The notes beneath the pieces were generated by a model. The model did no database searches and had not been told where the DNA came from. It worked only from the letters and a program-made list of their open reading frames with translations. Of a stretch of 64,000 bases of DNA, positions 23,919-32,787 are shown one piece after another (the first letter of the stretch is position 1; each line of letters begins with the position of its first letter). The translations under genes and the position numbers were made by a program. Source of the DNA: Paenibacillus sp. NAIST15-1 (GTDB lineage: Bacteria > Bacillota > Bacilli > Paenibacillales > Paenibacillaceae); NCBI RefSeq assembly GCF_001894745.1, contig NZ_BBYF01000005.1, positions 248,001-312,000 on the forward strand. Direction: 5' to 3'.

Positions 23919-25046
23919 TCAGCTTTCCTCCATGGCATTACGAATATCATAGTCAGCCGGATCGATATCAAGCTCCATATTCAGTGCCATTTTGGCAAGT
24001 TGGCTACCCAAATAAGGCCCTGCCGTCAATCCAGATGATCCTAGCCCATTGGCTGCAATAAGCCCCGCCCAGCCGGGAACAGCGCCGATAACGGGAAGGA
24101 AGCCTGGTGTGAAAGGGCGGAATCCGACTCTAATCTCCTCCATTGTGCTGTCCGCTAACTGTGGTGCTAAATGCAATCCTTTATTTAGAACCTCTTGTAC
24201 TCCCCCTGCTGTTACTCTCGTATCATAACCTTCGACATCATTTTCATGTGTGGCTCCAATCACGATCTTCTGTTGGTCAAAGGTAAGCAAATATTGATCA
24301 GAAGGCGGAATAATTAAAGGCCAGCTGCCAGTGTCGTGTTTCCCTTGAACTCGTAAGTGCATGATTTGCGCCTTCTGATAGCCTACCTGAAAGTCAAGCC
24401 CTAATGGTCGAAGAAGCGGGTTAGCCCATGCTCCTGCACATACAATTACAAGCTCAGATGTGTAGCTCTGTTCACCTACGTATACACCTGTAACACGATT
24501 CGACTCATATTGAAGCGCAGCATCTCCATTTATAAAGACAGCGCCATTTCTTTGAGCGGATCGGAGCAGAGCATCACGAAGTGCACGACCGTCTACTCGA
24601 GCGGCACCACTTATATGTACGGATCGATATCCCTCAGCCAACAGAGGAAATCGTTCCTGCGTTTCTGATTCATCAAGCTGTGTGATCTCCCCGATTTCTG
24701 GTGCATCTGCTTTACGTACGTATGCGCGCTCTTCCATTTTGATGAGTTTCTCAACATCTTCATGTATACAGAGAGCTCCCACTTGCGCATAACCCGTATC
24801 CGTCTCCCCTTCGCTCTGGAGATCCTGGATTAACTGCGGATAGAAATGGGCTCCGGCCTTCGCTAATCGGTACCAAGCTTTATTGCGTCGCTGTGACAGC
24901 CATGGACATATAATCCCTGCTGCAGCGTCTGTAGCTTGTCCTTGATCCTTACGGTCTACAATCAGGACATTCGCTCCGAACTTAGCCAACTGGTAAGCGG
25001 TCGATGCCCCAAGAATTCCTGCTCCTACAACGATGACTTTTTTCAT
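23919..25046 (-). CDS. FAD-dependent DAO-family amino-acid oxidase/dehydrogenase (YurR/DadA/ThiO-like)
   Basis: 375 residues. The start is ATG 25046 (MKKVIVVGAGILGASTAYQL), eight nt after AGGAAAGG; the longer frame to 25193 is rejected. N-terminal Rossmann dinucleotide motif VVGAGILGASTAYQLAKFGA ending in the acidic VDRKD; DAO substrate domain in the middle (VHISGAARVDGRALRDALLR); C-terminal FAD motif (GLIAANGLGSSGLTAGPYLG). Expected to oxidise a secondary or D-amino acid such as glycine/sarcosine to the imine. ThiO is usually inside a thiamin operon; none is present, so general amino-acid oxidation (B. subtilis YurR-like) is preferred. Confidence 0.88.
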   Translation of the reverse strand: MKKVIVVGAGILGASTAYQLAKFGANVLIVDRKDQGQATDAAAGIICPWLSQRRNKAWYRLAKAGAHFYPQLIQDLQSEGETDTGYAQVGALCIHEDVEKLIKMEERAYVRKADAPEIGEITQLDESETQERFPLLAEGYRSVHISGAARVDGRALRDALLRSAQRNGAVFINGDAALQYESNRVTGVYVGEQSYTSELVIVCAGAWANPLLRPLGLDFQVGYQKAQIMHLRVQGKHDTGSWPLIIPPSDQYLLTFDQQKIVIGATHENDVEGYDTRVTAGGVQEVLNKGLHLAPQLADSTMEEIRVGFRPFTPGFLPVIGAVPGWAGLIAANGLGSSGLTAGPYLGSQLAKMALNMELDIDPADYDIRNAMEES

Positions 25047-25175
25047 ACTTGATTTCCTTTCCTCATTTCCTGAGTCTATTATAACGAACTTTTCTTGAAA
25101 GGATAACATAAGCGATAGGTTCCAGTTTCTGTTTTCAGCGAAGAACCAATTCCTGAGCTGAAAGTTCAACAAAAG

Positions 25176-25201
25176 AAGAGCTTGATGGTTCAAGCTCTTC
25201 C
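25176..25201. other. 11-bp hairpin in the oxidoreductase upstream region
   Basis: GAAGAGCTTGA (25176-25186) and TCAAGCTCTTC (25191-25201), 4-nt loop, followed on the minus strand by TTTTGTTG. It lies 130 nt before the oxidoreductase start, so it could be an attenuator-type terminator. Nothing else stands out in 25047-25374. Confidence 0.5.
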
Positions 25202-25374
25202 TGACACTTTAGCTTATTTCTTGTTTATTTACATACACGTTCATTCAACAATACCTGAAAAATACGACTTGGGCTAATTTTCATTCCCTATGTTTGAAAT
25301 ATTACATAATCTGAATGCCAGAGAATACGATGAACTAAGGACTTTCCATTGTTTATCCATTGGAGGTGTGCACT

Positions 25375-26172
25375 GTGCCGGACTTATTTGTCTCACGCTC
25401 ACTAGACGAAATACGCTTTTGGTCGCGCATTATGAAAGAACATTCTCTGTTTTTAAAGCTAGGATTTAGATGTGAAGATACACAGCTTATCAATGAAGCG
25501 AATCAGTTCTATTCCTTGTTTGAGCAGATTGAAAATCAATCGCATGCTTATAAGGAGGATACAGATCCACAAGTAATTGTTCGTTTTAATACAGAAGTGC
25601 GCAACGCAGCGGCGTACATATGGGCCTTCAAACGTAAAATACTCGGCTTTGTGCTCACTTGCCAGATGCCAGGCGCGAATAACTTCCCCTTGCTTATTGA
25701 TCATACGAGCAGGGAAGCCAACTATTTCAGAAATCGTATGGAACAGCTGAATAATGGTCAGTTGGATCCACTCCCCGATGCAATCATTAATGAAAATGTA
25801 TTCTTCTTGAAAATCATGGCCGATCACGCGAAGTTTATTGGGCATTTGCTTGATCCATCTGAACGCCAATTAGTTGAGCAGGCCCGCAATTTTAGTCATG
25901 ACTTTGACCAGCTGCTCTATCAAGCGATTGATTTAGATCACATGCGACCACAATCGCAGACGAAGCCGCTATTGGAACAATTTTTGGATCAGAACCGCGT
26001 CTCCGTAACCTCCCTGCGTGATTTCAAAAAGACGGCGAGAGACTTGATTGATGCATGTAAAATCAAGAGCATTATTCATCCATTGCTAGCCGACCATGTA
26101 TTTCGTGAAGCTGAACGCTTCCTTGAAATCATTGATATGTTCGAGAATAGCTTGGGGAATGTGAAACCGTAA
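25375..26172 (+). CDS. DUF2935 family protein (putative di-metal four-helix bundle)
   Basis: 265 residues, all helical. GTG start at 25375 lies 6-8 nt after TTGGAGGTG; an upstream TTG overlaps the ribosome binding site. Two tandem helical-bundle repeats (about 1-130 and 135-265), each with regularly placed Glu/His: SLDEIRFWSRIMKEHSLFL, IDHTSREANYF, INENVFFLKIMADHAKFIGH and LADHVFREAERFLEI. The DUF2935 family is widespread in spore-formers; the E/H pattern resembles a ferritin-like or hemerythrin-like metal site. Function unknown. Convergent with the serine hydrolase gene, only 13 nt between stops. Confidence 0.85.
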   Translation: MPDLFVSRSLDEIRFWSRIMKEHSLFLKLGFRCEDTQLINEANQFYSLFEQIENQSHAYKEDTDPQVIVRFNTEVRNAAAYIWAFKRKILGFVLTCQMPGANNFPLLIDHTSREANYFRNRMEQLNNGQLDPLPDAIINENVFFLKIMADHAKFIGHLLDPSERQLVEQARNFSHDFDQLLYQAIDLDHMRPQSQTKPLLEQFLDQNRVSVTSLRDFKKTARDLIDACKIKSIIHPLLADHVFREAERFLEIIDMFENSLGNVKP

Positions 26173-26185
26173 GTTTCAAACTTAC

Positions 26186-27208
26186 TTAGTCTATAACTGC
26201 CGGGATAATGCATTCCTTAATCAGTGTCCATCTATCCCGAGGATTCATGGTGAATTCAGATGCAATGGCAATGACCAGATCTTGATCTGGAATGCAGCAA
26301 ATAACGTTGCCGCCATCGCCTAGTGCCATATAAGCAAGTACCCCATTCTCTTCACGCAGCCACCATAGATACCCGTAATGATTGAGGTTCATCGCTATTG
26401 ATTCATCAATCCATGTGTTTGATATGATTTGACGATTGTTCCAACTACCACGGTTCAAATACAGAACACCGAACCGAGCCATATCACGGGGACTTAATGT
26501 AAGTCCCCACCCTCCTGTAGAGTTGCCGTCCGGGTCTTTCACCCACCCTTTTACCTTCTTCCCGAATAAATGCTCAAAGTCATACTCCTTCATTTCAAAA
26601 TCAGGAATTATGCTCATGCCGAGGGGTGCAAATAATCGTTCGTTGGCAAACGATTGGGCACTTTGTCCTGTGCTGCGTGTAATAATGGCCGATAGTAAGT
26701 GTGCCCCCGCGGTTGAGTATTTAAAATCTCCAATGCTACCATCCTGTCCCAACATATCGAGTGAATAAGTTACCCAGTCAGGCTGCATACACATCTTGTC
26801 CAGCGGCTCCCGCCAGTCCTCAAATGAATAAGGAGCCGTCATCGTGAGAAGATGACGAAGGGTGATTTCTCGCTTCTGTCTGTCAGCCGAATCAGGCACA
26901 TATTCAGGGAAGAAATCGATCACCCTCTGGTCTATATGTTGAATGTAGCCTGCATCTATAGCAATTCCTATCAGCGTGGAGAGCACACTTTTCGTCACCG
27001 AGGCTACATGGTGCGTATCATCTGGGCCGAAGCTATTGAAATACCTTTCGTAAGCAATGAATCCATGTCTCGCAATGACAATCCCGTTTATATTGCTATA
27101 CTCTGATTGTATGATAGGTTCAAGCGTTGATAACTTATTAGCGTCCATTCGCAAGACAGATGGGACTTCAACTTGCCATTCTGTAATTGTTAAGTCATTT
27201 CTATTCAT
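26186..27208 (-). CDS. Serine hydrolase of the beta-lactamase class C/PBP4* family
   Basis: 340 residues, no signal peptide, so probably cytoplasmic. Catalytic motifs: SVTKS (S-x-x-K nucleophile and general base, about residues 69-72), KYSTAGAHLLSAI (Y-S-x motif, about 164-166) and GDGGN replacing the K-T-G triad near 295. GWGLTLSPRDMARFG is the usual block before the third motif. These enzymes hydrolyse esters, peptides or beta-lactams; the substrate here is unknown. ATG 27208 follows GAAGGAGTTGCGAT. Monocistronic, adjacent to but not overlapping the MerR-type gene. Confidence 0.88.
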   Translation of the reverse strand: MNRNDLTITEWQVEVPSVLRMDANKLSTLEPIIQSEYSNINGIVIARHGFIAYERYFNSFGPDDTHHVASVTKSVLSTLIGIAIDAGYIQHIDQRVIDFFPEYVPDSADRQKREITLRHLLTMTAPYSFEDWREPLDKMCMQPDWVTYSLDMLGQDGSIGDFKYSTAGAHLLSAIITRSTGQSAQSFANERLFAPLGMSIIPDFEMKEYDFEHLFGKKVKGWVKDPDGNSTGGWGLTLSPRDMARFGVLYLNRGSWNNRQIISNTWIDESIAMNLNHYGYLWWLREENGVLAYMALGDGGNVICCIPDQDLVIAIASEFTMNPRDRWTLIKECIIPAVID

Positions 27209-27281
27209 ATCGCAACTCCTTCAAGAGTACTGTCCTAGTTAATTTGTTTAACCTAATTAAGGATGATGGCAGTCTCAGGTT

Positions 27282-28106
27282 CTATCTTTTCTTGACAGGA
27301 AAATATACCTCAGTAACCATTGCCTCAGGATCAGCGGCTTGATTTGGATCCGTTACATAGACTTCATAGGGGGAGTTTACTAGGGCATAACCTTCTTTTT
27401 CTACCCACTCCCTTAACTTGGCATATACCGAAGTTAATTCCGCATATGGTCCCCTCACGACTGACTTTGCGCATAGTCCTTCTGGCAAATCTCTTGTCCC
27501 CTTAACTGCTTCCCGAATCGGAATAGCAAACTCTGTATCGTTGCCTGCAGGGTTGTATTCTGGACTGTGATAAATCGTCATTGGTGTGCCCGTCATTGTG
27601 AGATGATCGGCGGCAATTTTTTCATAGAGCGCACCAAAATACTTGCCATATCCAGCAGCGTAGTCAACGCTGCTCATCATCCGACGCATATACAAAATAT
27701 TCATAGGCTGAGTCTCAACAAGTTGCACTTCAATATGATCAAGGTACGACATGATTGATACGCCCTCTTCTATAATTGAAATATCATGATTCATTTGTGC
27801 AAGCGTAAGTTCTAATGCTTGGATTTTGAGTTGTAATTCCTCTCGCTTGCGGTTCAGGGAATCGCTCAACTTTCCTTCCGAATCATTCTCCTCCCACACG
27901 AGCATGTCTTTAATCTCCTCCAACGGGAAGTGATAAGATTTCAAACGGTTAATGAAAAGCATTTTTGTAAGCTGCTTAATGGAATAATACCTATACCCAT
28001 TTTCAGGGTTAATCTCACTAGGATTAATTAATCCGATTTCACCATAATATCGAAGTGTTTTAGTTGACACTCCGCATATTTTCGAGAATTCTCCGATTGA
28101 TAACAA
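27282..28106 (-). CDS. MerR-family regulator with GyrI-like effector domain (BmrR-like)
   Basis: 274 residues. Start chosen at TTG 28106, seven nt after GGAGG, giving the usual LSIGEFSKICGVSTKTLRYY; a frame extending to 28130 would start upstream of that site. MerR winged helix (1-70: GLINPSEINPENGYRYYSIK), dimerisation coiled coil (78-120), and a C-terminal GyrI-like/multidrug-binding domain (about 125-274: HIEVQLVETQPMNILYMRRM, AVVRGPYAEL-like VVRGPYAELTSVYAKLREWV). Binds planar or cationic drugs in BmrR relatives; no pump gene is directly adjacent, so the target is not evident. Confidence 0.87.
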   Translation of the reverse strand: MLSIGEFSKICGVSTKTLRYYGEIGLINPSEINPENGYRYYSIKQLTKMLFINRLKSYHFPLEEIKDMLVWEENDSEGKLSDSLNRKREELQLKIQALELTLAQMNHDISIIEEGVSIMSYLDHIEVQLVETQPMNILYMRRMMSSVDYAAGYGKYFGALYEKIAADHLTMTGTPMTIYHSPEYNPAGNDTEFAIPIREAVKGTRDLPEGLCAKSVVRGPYAELTSVYAKLREWVEKEGYALVNSPYEVYVTDPNQAADPEAMVTEVYFPVKKR

Positions 28107-28366
28107 GAGATAACCTCCATTCTTTATCATTTATCTAATCATCAACATGAATTGTGTATCGTTTCTTGGTTCAACTCCACTGTACATCTTCCCCTAAGGG
28201 CAAAGTCAACTCCTATCGTTCATGTCTCTCCATCTAGGTTTCAGATGTTCATAAATAATATAAAGCTGAAAATGACATGCTAAATGTGATGAAACGCTCA
28301 GTTTGATTAGGGTGCATTGTGTTCATCCTAGTGAGAAGAACAGATTCCATAGTGGAGGATCGCATC

Positions 28367-29911
28367 ATGCAAAAAAAATCAACCATTGTCATGATTCTCT
28401 TGCTCTCTATGCTGCTTATGATTTCAGGCTGTGGGAATGCAAGCAAGAAGCCCGAGACTAATGCGGGCGAGAACAAAAATGTACAAAAAGAGAAGGATAA
28501 GGGAGAAAAAGATGCCACATCAGGTGCTTCAGTGGCGAAGTATACCCCGCTTGAGGAATTGAAGAATAGCTACGATATCGTCATCGTTGGCGCGGGTGGT
28601 GCCGGCATGACTGCCGCGCTTGAGGCGAAGGCGGCGGGCATGAATCCCGTCATTCTTGAGAAAATGCCAGTTGCAGGCGGCAATACAAGTAAAGCATCTT
28701 CGGGTATGAATGCATCAGAAACAAAGTTCCAGAAGGAACAAGGCATCTCTGATAAAAATGACTTATTTTATGAAGAGACGCTTAAGGGTGGACATAACAC
28801 GAACAACAAAGATATGCTCCACTTCTTCGTAGACAATTCGGCCAAAGCGATCGATTGGCTCGACTCCATTGGTATTACACTCAACAACATCACGATTACC
28901 GGGGGCATGAGCGAGAAGCGGACACACCGTCCCAAAGACGGTTCAGCCGTGGGCCAGTATCTCGTGACTGGATTGCTTAAAAATGTACAAGAAAAAGGCA
29001 TCCCGGTATTTGTAAATGCGGATGTTAAAGAAATTACAAGTTCAAATGGCAAAGCAACGGGAGTGAAGGTTGGATTCAGCCAGCATGGAGAAAAAACGAT
29101 TGCAGCAAAATCGGTTGTCATAACAGCTGGTGGTTTTGGAGCCAACATGAATCGCATTGCTGAAGTTCGTCCCGACCTGAAAGGCTATGTCACAACGAAC
29201 CAACCGGGAAGCACAGGTGATGGCATCTCTATGGTTGAGAAAATGGGCGGAACTACGGTTGATTTGAAGCAAATTCAGGTGCATCCTACTGTACAGCAGG
29301 AAAACTCCTACCTGATTGGTGAAGTTGTGCGCGGCGAAGGTGCGATTCTCGTTACGAGCAAAGGGAAGCGTTTCGTTAACGAGATGGCTGCCCGAGACAG
29401 TGTAACGGCTGCGATTACAAAGCTGCCAGAGAAAAACGCGTTCCTTATATTTGACGCGGGTGTCCGCTCAAGAGCAAAAGCCATCGAACAGTACGAAAAG
29501 ATGGGTTTTGTCAAAACAAAAGACTCGATCAAGGCGCTGGCAGAAGAAATTAAGGTACCGGCTGAAGAGCTGCAAAAAACGCTCGATACGTGGAACAGTG
29601 CGGTGAAAAATAAGAAAGACGCGGAGTTCGACAGAAAAACGGGGATGGATCATGAATTGTCAGCTGCCCCATTCTATGCGATTAAAATCGGCCCAGGGAT
29701 TCACTACACCATGGGTGGCGTAAAAATCAACACGAATACAGAAGTGCTGGACAAGGGCGGCAAGCCTATCCCAGGACTATTCGCTGCAGGTGAAGTGACA
29801 GGCGGATTGCATGGCGAGAATCGAATCGGAGGTAACTCCGTTGCGGAGATCATTATCTTCGGTCGTCAAGCGGGTACGAAATCCGCTGAATATGCCAAAT
29901 CGATCAAGTAA
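28367..29911 (+). CDS. Lipoprotein flavin-dependent fumarate/urocanate reductase-like enzyme
   Basis: 514 residues. ATG 28367 follows TGGAGGATCGCATC. Residues 1-23 are a lipoprotein signal with lipobox MISGC, so the enzyme is anchored outside the membrane. After a Lys/Glu-rich linker (25-60) comes an FAD domain (YDIVIVGAGGAGMTAALEAK) and the flavocytochrome-c-type catalytic domain: HRPKDGSAVGQ, GEVVRGEGAILVT, RFVNEMAARDSV (Arg acting as proton donor in the family), GIHYTMGGV and NRIGGNSVAE. Such enzymes reduce fumarate, urocanate or related enoates as terminal electron acceptors. Unlike Shewanella Fcc3 it has no c-type haem domain and no FMN-binding domain, so its electron donor is unclear. 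Own terminator downstream. Confidence 0.88.
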   Translation: MQKKSTIVMILLLSMLLMISGCGNASKKPETNAGENKNVQKEKDKGEKDATSGASVAKYTPLEELKNSYDIVIVGAGGAGMTAALEAKAAGMNPVILEKMPVAGGNTSKASSGMNASETKFQKEQGISDKNDLFYEETLKGGHNTNNKDMLHFFVDNSAKAIDWLDSIGITLNNITITGGMSEKRTHRPKDGSAVGQYLVTGLLKNVQEKGIPVFVNADVKEITSSNGKATGVKVGFSQHGEKTIAAKSVVITAGGFGANMNRIAEVRPDLKGYVTTNQPGSTGDGISMVEKMGGTTVDLKQIQVHPTVQQENSYLIGEVVRGEGAILVTSKGKRFVNEMAARDSVTAAITKLPEKNAFLIFDAGVRSRAKAIEQYEKMGFVKTKDSIKALAEEIKVPAEELQKTLDTWNSAVKNKKDAEFDRKTGMDHELSAAPFYAIKIGPGIHYTMGGVKINTNTEVLDKGGKPIPGLFAAGEVTGGLHGENRIGGNSVAEIIIFGRQAGTKSAEYAKSIK

Positions 29912-29945
29912 GCAAATAAGCTTTTAAGTGAATATGCACCACAAG

Positions 29946-29992
29946 ATGACCCCACCAACGCATTGGCGTTAGGCGGGGTCATTGTCATTTTT
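29946..29992 (+). terminator. Terminator of the reductase lipoprotein gene
   Basis: ATGACCCC (29946-29953) pairs with GGGGTCAT (29975-29982), with inner AACGC/GCGTT pairing, and is followed by TGTCATTTTTA. Confidence 0.8.
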
Positions 29993-30114
29993 AGATGATG
30001 TGTATCTGTATCCCATTAAAATAGCTTGTAGCCTTAGTCCCCGAAGATATGCGTTATATTCATTTTCCCGCGCTCTCTATTTGAATTGCCAATCGGCTAG
30101 AAATTGGCCGCCGT

Positions 30115-30748
30115 TCATTTCATACTCTTGCGATTGTCTACATCAATACCTGCACGTCGTAGTTTATCCTCTGCTTCCTCTTCAATGAGTTCTTTCAACT
30201 GGGACAATACAGGGCTAAAGTCGGTATGCTTCCCATCATAAAGCTCATCTCGTATTCGATTTCAATCCATGTGCTTATATCCGCCTCATTGTGTTGGATT
30301 TGAGCTTCGATTTTATCCAAAGCATTTGCAACCTTGGCTTCATACGTTTGCTTATGTTAAAATTCGATCCACAGGTCATATACGTCTCGCCCTAGATCCC
30401 CTTTCAGTGTTTCCCGAATTCGTTGTATGGCCTTCATTTCATTCTGAGCCTTTTGCTCTCGCAATTGTTCGTTGTTCATTGTATCGAATGCAGGAATATC
30501 TTTCGCTTCTGCTTCCACTAAATCATGAATAATGATCATTTTCAGCATTTTGGCGGTATCGATTTCTTGATCTAAATACGGCTCAATCAGCATGGCCATG
30601 AGCGATACTCTCCACGAGTGCTCCGCCACGCTCTCCTGTCTGCCGTTCGATAGCCAGCTGTGCCGCAGTCAGACTTTAACTTCTCCCCAAGATTAATGAC
30701 ATTAAGTATATTCACCAAATGATCTCTCATCGGCTGTCTCTCCATCAT
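30115..30748 (-). pseudogene. Broken HD-domain hydrolase (YfbR-like 5'-deoxynucleotidase family)
   Basis: Reading the minus strand from ATG 30748 (after GGGAG) gives MMERQPMRDHLVNILNVINL, then a -1 frameshift near 30669 into LRHSWLSNGRQESVAEHSWR, continuing through MIIIHDLVEAEAKD (the H-D motif). An in-frame TAA at 30357-30359 replaces a codon before HKQTYEAKVANALDKIEAQI, and a second frameshift near 30237 restores GKHTDFSPVLSQLKELIEEE up to the stop at 30115. Three separate lesions in a recognisable HD fold (His-rich metal site H...HD...) show a decayed gene rather than one sequencing error. The intact family dephosphorylates deoxynucleotides. Confidence 0.8.
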
Positions 30749-30816
30749 ATCTTCGCTCCCGTTGCGTCATTGTATTCTATGTTTTATGCCTATTGATCTC
30801 TTTAGTGTAATAAAAA

Positions 30817-30840
30817 GATCCTGTTTTTTCAAACAGGATC
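30817..30840 (-). terminator. Terminator of the 44-codon gene
   Basis: GATCCTGTTT (30817-30826) and AAACAGGATC (30831-30840), 4-nt loop, followed on the minus strand by TTTTTA. It lies 15 nt after the small ORF stop. Confidence 0.85.
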
Positions 30841-30854
30841 GAAGCGAGTCATGT

Positions 30855-30989
30855 TTATTTGTTAATGGGATTAAATAAATGAGCATTTACTCTATCCACT
30901 TCTTCTGGTGAGCGATGCATCGAGACGCATTCATTGACATCGAATTTATTGCCATTTGACTTCAATGCATTTCCTTGCATCTCTGACAT
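30855..30989 (-). CDS. Small protein of 44 residues, unknown function
   Basis: ATG 30989 follows AAAGGATG with 8-nt spacing; the stop at 30855 is followed by a strong terminator, so this is a self-contained transcription unit. The protein begins MSEMQGNALKSNGNKFDVNE and ends NAHLFNPINK; one Cys, hydrophilic, no signal peptide or membrane segment. I recognise no family. A palindrome lies 26-44 nt upstream of the start. It could be a small regulatory or spore protein; a RiPP precursor is possible but no maturation gene is nearby. Confidence 0.65.
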   Translation of the reverse strand: MSEMQGNALKSNGNKFDVNECVSMHRSPEEVDRVNAHLFNPINK

Positions 30990-31014
30990 GGCAATCATCC
31001 TTTCTGGATAGCTC

Positions 31015-31033
31015 GATATAGTTGTTCTATATC
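31015..31033. promoter_or_regulatory. Palindrome upstream of the 44-codon gene
   Basis: GATATAG-TTGTT-CTATATC, perfect 7-bp arms, 26-44 nt before the start codon; a possible operator. Confidence 0.4.
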
Positions 31034-31234
31034 TTGAATTGAATCAAAATAAACTTTGACAGTTAGCACAGCGATTCCTTCCTCCCCTCACTCTTCAAGG
31101 AAAGAAAAAGGATTTACGCCCCCGCTGCTGAATATAGGTATTTTGCATTGTTTCGATACAAGGGAATTGACTTTTCCATCGATTTGCGCCTAAAATCACA
31201 ATATTGAACAATAGAACAGATTGAAGGGATTTAT

Positions 31235-31549
31235 ATGCCATACATTCGATTTAAAGCCTTTCCAGATGCCTTCGTGGAAGAGATTACACCAAACATTGTA
31301 GAGGAGTTTGCCTCGATTGTTCGCGTGGAGCCGGAGAAGGTCAAGATTGAAGTACTGAACGTTCATATTATAACGAACACTCCGCTTTCGGTCGAGATTA
31401 TGATGTTCCAACGGGATAAGGAAACACATGACGCCGTTGCCGCCAGCATCGACCATATGTTGCGAGAGCGAGGATATCCAGGCGTTCACATTTTCTTCAT
31501 CATCCTCGATCCGCACTATTATTATAAAGAAGGCAAGCCATTGAGATGA
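31235..31549 (+). CDS. DUF1904 family protein (tautomerase-like fold)
   Basis: 104 residues, small soluble protein. It starts MPYIRFKAF with ATG 31235 after GAAGGGAT. The pattern PYIRF...VEEFASIVRVEPEKVKI...VEIMMFQRDKETHDAVAASI matches DUF1904, distantly like 4-oxalocrotonate tautomerases; no enzymatic activity is established for the family. It stands directly before the spore protein gene, 75 nt away, with an apparently independent ribosome binding site for each. Confidence 0.82.
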   Translation: MPYIRFKAFPDAFVEEITPNIVEEFASIVRVEPEKVKIEVLNVHIITNTPLSVEIMMFQRDKETHDAVAASIDHMLRERGYPGVHIFFIILDPHYYYKEGKPLR

Positions 31550-31624
31550 TTAGCTTCATGCCGATTATTTTCCATTTCATTTACACACACTAGTGTATAG
31601 ATGATGATTGCAGGAGGTATCGGC

Positions 31625-31810
31625 ATGAATGCACAACGCGCACAAGAGATCGCAGGCTCTCCAATGCTGGCTAACGTAACCTACAACGGTAGACAAGTGT
31701 ATATTCAGCATGTAGATTCCGATAACGAATCGGCTCGAATATATCCACTTGACGATCCAGAGCAGGAGCAAGAGGTTCCACTCGCTAACTTGATTGAGCA
31801 TCTTGGATAA
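31625..31810 (+). CDS. sspH: Small acid-soluble spore protein, H-type (SspH)
   Basis: 61 residues. ATG 31625 follows GCAGGAGGTATCGGC; the longer frame from 31601 is rejected. MNAQRAQEIAGSPMLANVTY, then IQHVDSDNESARIYPLDDPE, is the H-type SASP pattern (M-N-x-x-R-A-x-E-I, I-Q-x-V-D-x-x-x-x-x-A-x-I). These minor SASPs accumulate in the forespore and help protect spore DNA or core state. It shows the host forms endospores. Followed by its own terminator. Confidence 0.93.
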   Translation: MNAQRAQEIAGSPMLANVTYNGRQVYIQHVDSDNESARIYPLDDPEQEQEVPLANLIEHLG

Positions 31811-31842
31811 AATGGAATTCGACGGATTGCTGGCTACATGAC

Positions 31843-31874
31843 AAAAAGTGCCTTCATTAAGAGGGCACTTTTTT
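31843..31874 (+). terminator. Terminator of sspH
   Basis: AAAAAGTGCC (31843-31852) pairs with GGCACTTTTT (31864-31873), ending in a T-run. Confidence 0.88.
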
Positions 31875-32058
31875 CATATCGTTCCAATACGTTTCTATTG
31901 TGAATGATGTTGGTTTGGAATAAAACAATCGCTCCCGATTGCGGTATAAATTTTATATTTTTGCTAAGACAGAGTTAACAAAATCGGTTTTTACTTCTGG
32001 ATATTTATGTTTATTATGGGTCGAGACGTTGATATCTTACATTTCTTTCCGATAGATC

Positions 32059-32580
32059 CTATTCTACTAAGGATTCAGTTATTTTCCTATCTAGATTTTT
32101 AATCGCCAACATCGAATTATCCTGAATGATTCCTGTATCTACGAAACCAAATGAAGCGTATAATGTTTTAGCTATGACATTACTTGTTCGATAAAAGAGG
32201 GCTACATATTCTGCTTCCCCATATGGCTTATTTTCAATATCCATCAACATTTTTTCAAAGGCAAGTTTGCCGTATCCTTTCCCCTGATAACTCTTTTCAA
32301 TCATAATATGCCATATAAAATAGCTCTTCTTCCCGTAAAAAACTTCATTTTCAAATGATTCATGATCCAACGTATCATAAATATACATCAAAAATCCAAC
32401 CGCAACTCCATCGGCATAAATAGCAATGGGAGTCGCTGGTATCCCGTCTGCGTTCAACATATGAGCGTCTGCAAAGCTTCTGAGGTTAGTAGTTTGTATA
32501 TAGTCTTTCTGGTTTTCTCCTACTTCAAGTGCTATTACTTCATCTATGTTATCTCCGGTAATTTTTCGTAATTCGATCAT
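32059..32580 (-). CDS. GNAT-family N-acetyltransferase (diamine/polyamine acetyltransferase-like)
   Basis: 173 residues. Acetyl-CoA site IMIEKSYQGKGYGKLAFEKM (Q/R-x-x-G-x-G/A motif, about 95-110); AKTLYASFGFVDTG is the typical C-terminal Y-x-x-x-G-F block. The N-terminal LRKITGDNIDEVIALEVGEN and the D-x-x-H-E-S-F-E block recall BltD/PaiA-type polyamine acetyltransferases. ATG 32580 follows AGGAGATAAATAA. Monocistronic; substrate uncertain. Confidence 0.85.
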   Translation of the reverse strand: MIELRKITGDNIDEVIALEVGENQKDYIQTTNLRSFADAHMLNADGIPATPIAIYADGVAVGFLMYIYDTLDHESFENEVFYGKKSYFIWHIMIEKSYQGKGYGKLAFEKMLMDIENKPYGEAEYVALFYRTSNVIAKTLYASFGFVDTGIIQDNSMLAIKNLDRKITESLVE

Positions 32581-32787
32581 TTATTTATCTCCTCTCCTAA
32601 GACAAGCCACTTTCACACATGGCCTCAAACATCCCGAATATCTTTTCCATAATTCTCAAAATAGGATACACAAAATAATCAACAAAGCTAACTCTTTTTC
32701 CCCTGTGATTTCAAACCCTTGTTCCGCAAAATGGCCCGTTTGTTGAATTGTCATAATCCATCTTGTTAATGCAATTTATATTTAAAT

